Part shown: piece after piece, positions 62,543 to 64,000 of the stretch
Layout of the letters: every line of letters starts with the position of its first letter
Position numbering within the stretch: the stretch's first letter is position 1
Assembly (NCBI RefSeq): GCF_026239555.1
Contig: NZ_JAPIVP010000001.1
Location: 186,001 to 250,000 of the forward strand
Source of the DNA: Pedobacter sp. PF22-3
GTDB taxonomy: Bacteria; Bacteroidota; Bacteroidia; Sphingobacteriales; Sphingobacteriaceae
Length of the DNA: 64,000 bases
Direction: 5' to 3'
Notes under the pieces: model-generated
The model's database searches: none
Seen by the model: only the letters and a program-made list of their open reading frames with translations
Told to the model about the DNA's origin: nothing
Position numbers and translations under genes: made by a program

Positions 62543-62594
62543 GCCAACAGATAGAAAAGAAATGAAAATACGAAAAACGCAAGTACCTCACCCC

Positions 62595-62616
62595 TAGCTT
62601 CAATCCACGAAAGCTA
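62595..62616 (-). promoter_or_regulatory. second leader hairpin
   Basis: TAGCTT (62595-62600) and AAGCTA (62611-62616) match the hairpin at 57866-57887 in the other leader. Confidence 0.5.
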
Positions 62617-62629
62617 TGAAATATAATGC

Positions 62630-62802
62630 TTAGGCAGGTCTTCTGACTTACTCCCGGTTTTCCGGCCTTCCCATCCCGACGTGTCGGAACAGTGGCAAAT
62701 TGATTGGAAATCCGTTAAGGAGCTTACAGCTGCGGGACAGTTACAGATTTACACTGTATTCCCTTTTAATTCCGGGTGTAAAACCGGAAACCAAAAGCGC
62801 TG
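62630..62802 (-). promoter_or_regulatory. cobalamin riboswitch upstream of the receptor-btuG operon
   Basis: The minus strand shows the B12 aptamer core again: GGGAATACAGTGTAAATCTG, AACTGTCCCGCAGCTGTAAG, then GGAAGGCCGGAAAACCGGGA and GTAAGTCAGAAGACCTGCC. A GC-rich insert ('ccgacacgtcgg') extends one peripheral stem. It lies 109 nt before the ATG. Open frames that cross it on the plus strand are shadows. Confidence 0.93.
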
Positions 62803-62884
62803 CAAAAGTAACAAAATTAACCAACATGTAAAATGGACGATGGAAAATGGTGATTTTAACAACATCAGAACCTTTAATAAATAA

Positions 62885-63133
62885 GGTGATAGCTATGGTT
62901 ACAGCACTGATAATTTTTATTTCGTTGATTTCAAGAATGGAATTGAGTATTTCTTAACCGCTCTAGTACAAAGCGATGAAGATGGCATATTTAACGATAA
63001 CAAATATGAATACGATACCTTTTGTTTCCCCTTTATGAAAAACCTGAGCAAAAGCATTTATGAAGTAGAATTAAACCGCAAAAAAATGCACCAACCAGAT
63101 CTGAGCAAATTTAGACTCGATTATTCCCATTGA
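62885..63133 (+). pseudogene. C-terminal remnant of a class A beta-lactamase-like serine hydrolase
   Basis: After an in-frame TAA, 82 sense codons with no ATG at the front read GDSYGYSTDNFYFVDFKNGI, then EYFLTALVQSDEDGIFNDNK and FCFPFMKNLSKSIYEVELNR, ending at a TGA. I recognise this as the C-terminus of the secreted class A-type serine hydrolases common in this group, where QSDEDGIFNDNKYEYDT recurs. The N-terminal 300 or so residues with the catalytic Ser are missing, so this is a 5'-truncated pseudogene. The breakpoint falls near the riboswitch of the divergent operon. Confidence 0.6.
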
Positions 63134-63244
63134 GATCAAAACCTTTCAGCCATTTTCAGGTTTATAGCGTAATATTGTATAAAAAACTATACATTAATTA
63201 AAAAATAATATATTCGCATTTCAAAATTAAAGAATACATCTCTA

Positions 63245-64000
63245 ATGGCTAAATTATTAATAATTGATGACGAACGTGCGATAAGGAGTACCTTACGCGA
63301 AATTCTGGAATATGAAAATTATGATGTTGAAGATATAGATAATGGTATCGACGGCCTCGAAATGATCAAAAAAGGCAATTTCGATTTGGTTCTTTGCGAT
63401 ATCAAGATGAATAAAATGGACGGTATGGAAGTGCTGGAGCAGGCACAGATCATTAAACCCGATTTGCCATTCATTATGATATCCGGTCATGGCACAGTTG
63501 AAACTGCCATTGAAGCTAGCAAAAAAGGAGCATTCGATTTTATTTCGAAACCACCTGATTTGAATCGCTTATTAATTACCGTACGTAATGGTTTAGACCG
63601 TGGAACTTTAGTTACCGAAACTAAAGTTTTAAAACGCAAAGCCAGTAAAACCCGTGAGATTTTAGGCGAATCGGAAAGCATTTCCAAAATTAAGGAGACC
63701 ATTGAGCGTGTTGCACCTACCGAGGCCCGTGTATTGATTACTGGTGCAAATGGTAGTGGTAAAGAGCTGGTAGCCCGTTGGTTACACGAAAAATCTAACC
63801 GTGCCGATAGCCCTTTAATTGAGGTAAACTGTGCGGCTATCCCATCAGAACTCATTGAAAGTGAGTTGTTCGGACATGAGAAAGGCTCTTTTACTTCTGC
63901 AGTTAAGCAGCGTATAGGTAAATTTGAGCTGGCTAACGGTGGAACTTTATTTTTAGATGAGATTGGAGATATGAGCCTATCTGCCCAGGCAAAAGTTTTA
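63245..64000 (+). CDS. sigma-54-type response regulator (NtrC family), partial
   Basis: The first 252 codons of a gene that runs off the right edge. The receiver domain (1-120) has phosphoacceptor Asp52 (LCDIKM), acidic IDDE (7-10) and Lys102. The AAA+ domain follows with Walker A GANGSGKE (167-174), and Walker B GGTLFLDEI (232-240) is just reached. The sigma-54 contact loop, normally GAFTGA, reads GSFTSA (214-219). The DNA-binding C-terminus is outside the window. No histidine kinase is visible. Confidence 0.9.
   Translation, partial: MAKLLIIDDERAIRSTLREILEYENYDVEDIDNGIDGLEMIKKGNFDLVLCDIKMNKMDGMEVLEQAQIIKPDLPFIMISGHGTVETAIEASKKGAFDFISKPPDLNRLLITVRNGLDRGTLVTETKVLKRKASKTREILGESESISKIKETIERVAPTEARVLITGANGSGKELVARWLHEKSNRADSPLIEVNCAAIPSELIESELFGHEKGSFTSAVKQRIGKFELANGGTLFLDEIGDMSLSAQAKVL

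Noticed and set aside
62681..62884. 67-codon plus-strand open frame
   Set aside because: It lies across the cobalamin riboswitch of the minus-strand operon and its codons are aptamer bases, so it is a shadow.
1..64000. CRISPR arrays, insertion sequences, rRNA genes
   Set aside because: No regularly spaced direct repeats, transposase genes with terminal inverted repeats, or rRNA sequence were seen on reading the window.

Overview
The window is chromosomal DNA of a Bacteroidota bacterium, most likely a Sphingobacteriaceae member close to Pedobacter. The evidence is an AT-rich background, TonB-dependent receptors paired with surface lipoproteins, a BtuG-like vitamin B12 lipoprotein, promoters of the TTTG-N19-TAnnTTTG type, and REP-like palindromes containing 'cgctgcgcttcagtcgaaatgac' variants between genes. 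The genus is an inference, since there is no rRNA here. No CRISPR array, insertion sequence or prophage was seen.

Positions 1-12700 hold housekeeping and metabolic genes: the start of an LD-carboxypeptidase, a degenerate tRNA-Met-like gene, a DEAD-box-like protein with eroded motifs, an OmpA porin, a TrmH methyltransferase, divergent galK/galM, a nucleoside phosphorylase, a ribD operon and prmC. Positions 12700-26000 hold xerD, aroQ, an envelope glycosyltransferase and lipid A-type acyltransferase pair, a WbqC protein, two unrelated Mg2+ transporters (corA, mgtE) flanking a ParDE toxin-antitoxin module, bioB, ohr, an FUSC-type membrane protein, a decayed frameshifted gene with its terminator, and a PhoH/PIN ATPase.

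Positions 26000-43900 hold a Tet-like MFS pump, a candidate structured RNA or repeat upstream of gyrA, gyrA with two TPR paralogues, an AraC/GyrI regulator, an alpha/beta hydrolase, endonuclease V beside a gene remnant, hemF, another MFS transporter, an AlbA_2 protein, a serine hydrolase and a MATE pump. Positions 43900-52700 hold truC, an HDAC-like/bestrophin/kynureninase run, DNA repair and redox genes (3-methyladenine glycosylase, free methionine sulfoxide reductase), a CrtA-like monooxygenase homologue and small proteins.

The most coherent system lies at about 52800-62800 on the minus strand and appears to be a cobalamin acquisition locus. It has two cobalamin riboswitches. The first precedes a TonB receptor, a BtuG-like beta-propeller lipoprotein and a PKD-type surface lipoprotein. 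The second precedes a BtuB-type receptor, a small DUF6580-like membrane protein, a BtuF-like protein without a signal peptide, a sirtuin and a PP-loop ATPase. The two leaders share the aptamer, a second hairpin and an identically placed hairpin over the start codon. The window ends with a truncated serine hydrolase remnant and the start of a sigma-54-type response regulator with an altered GAFTGA loop.
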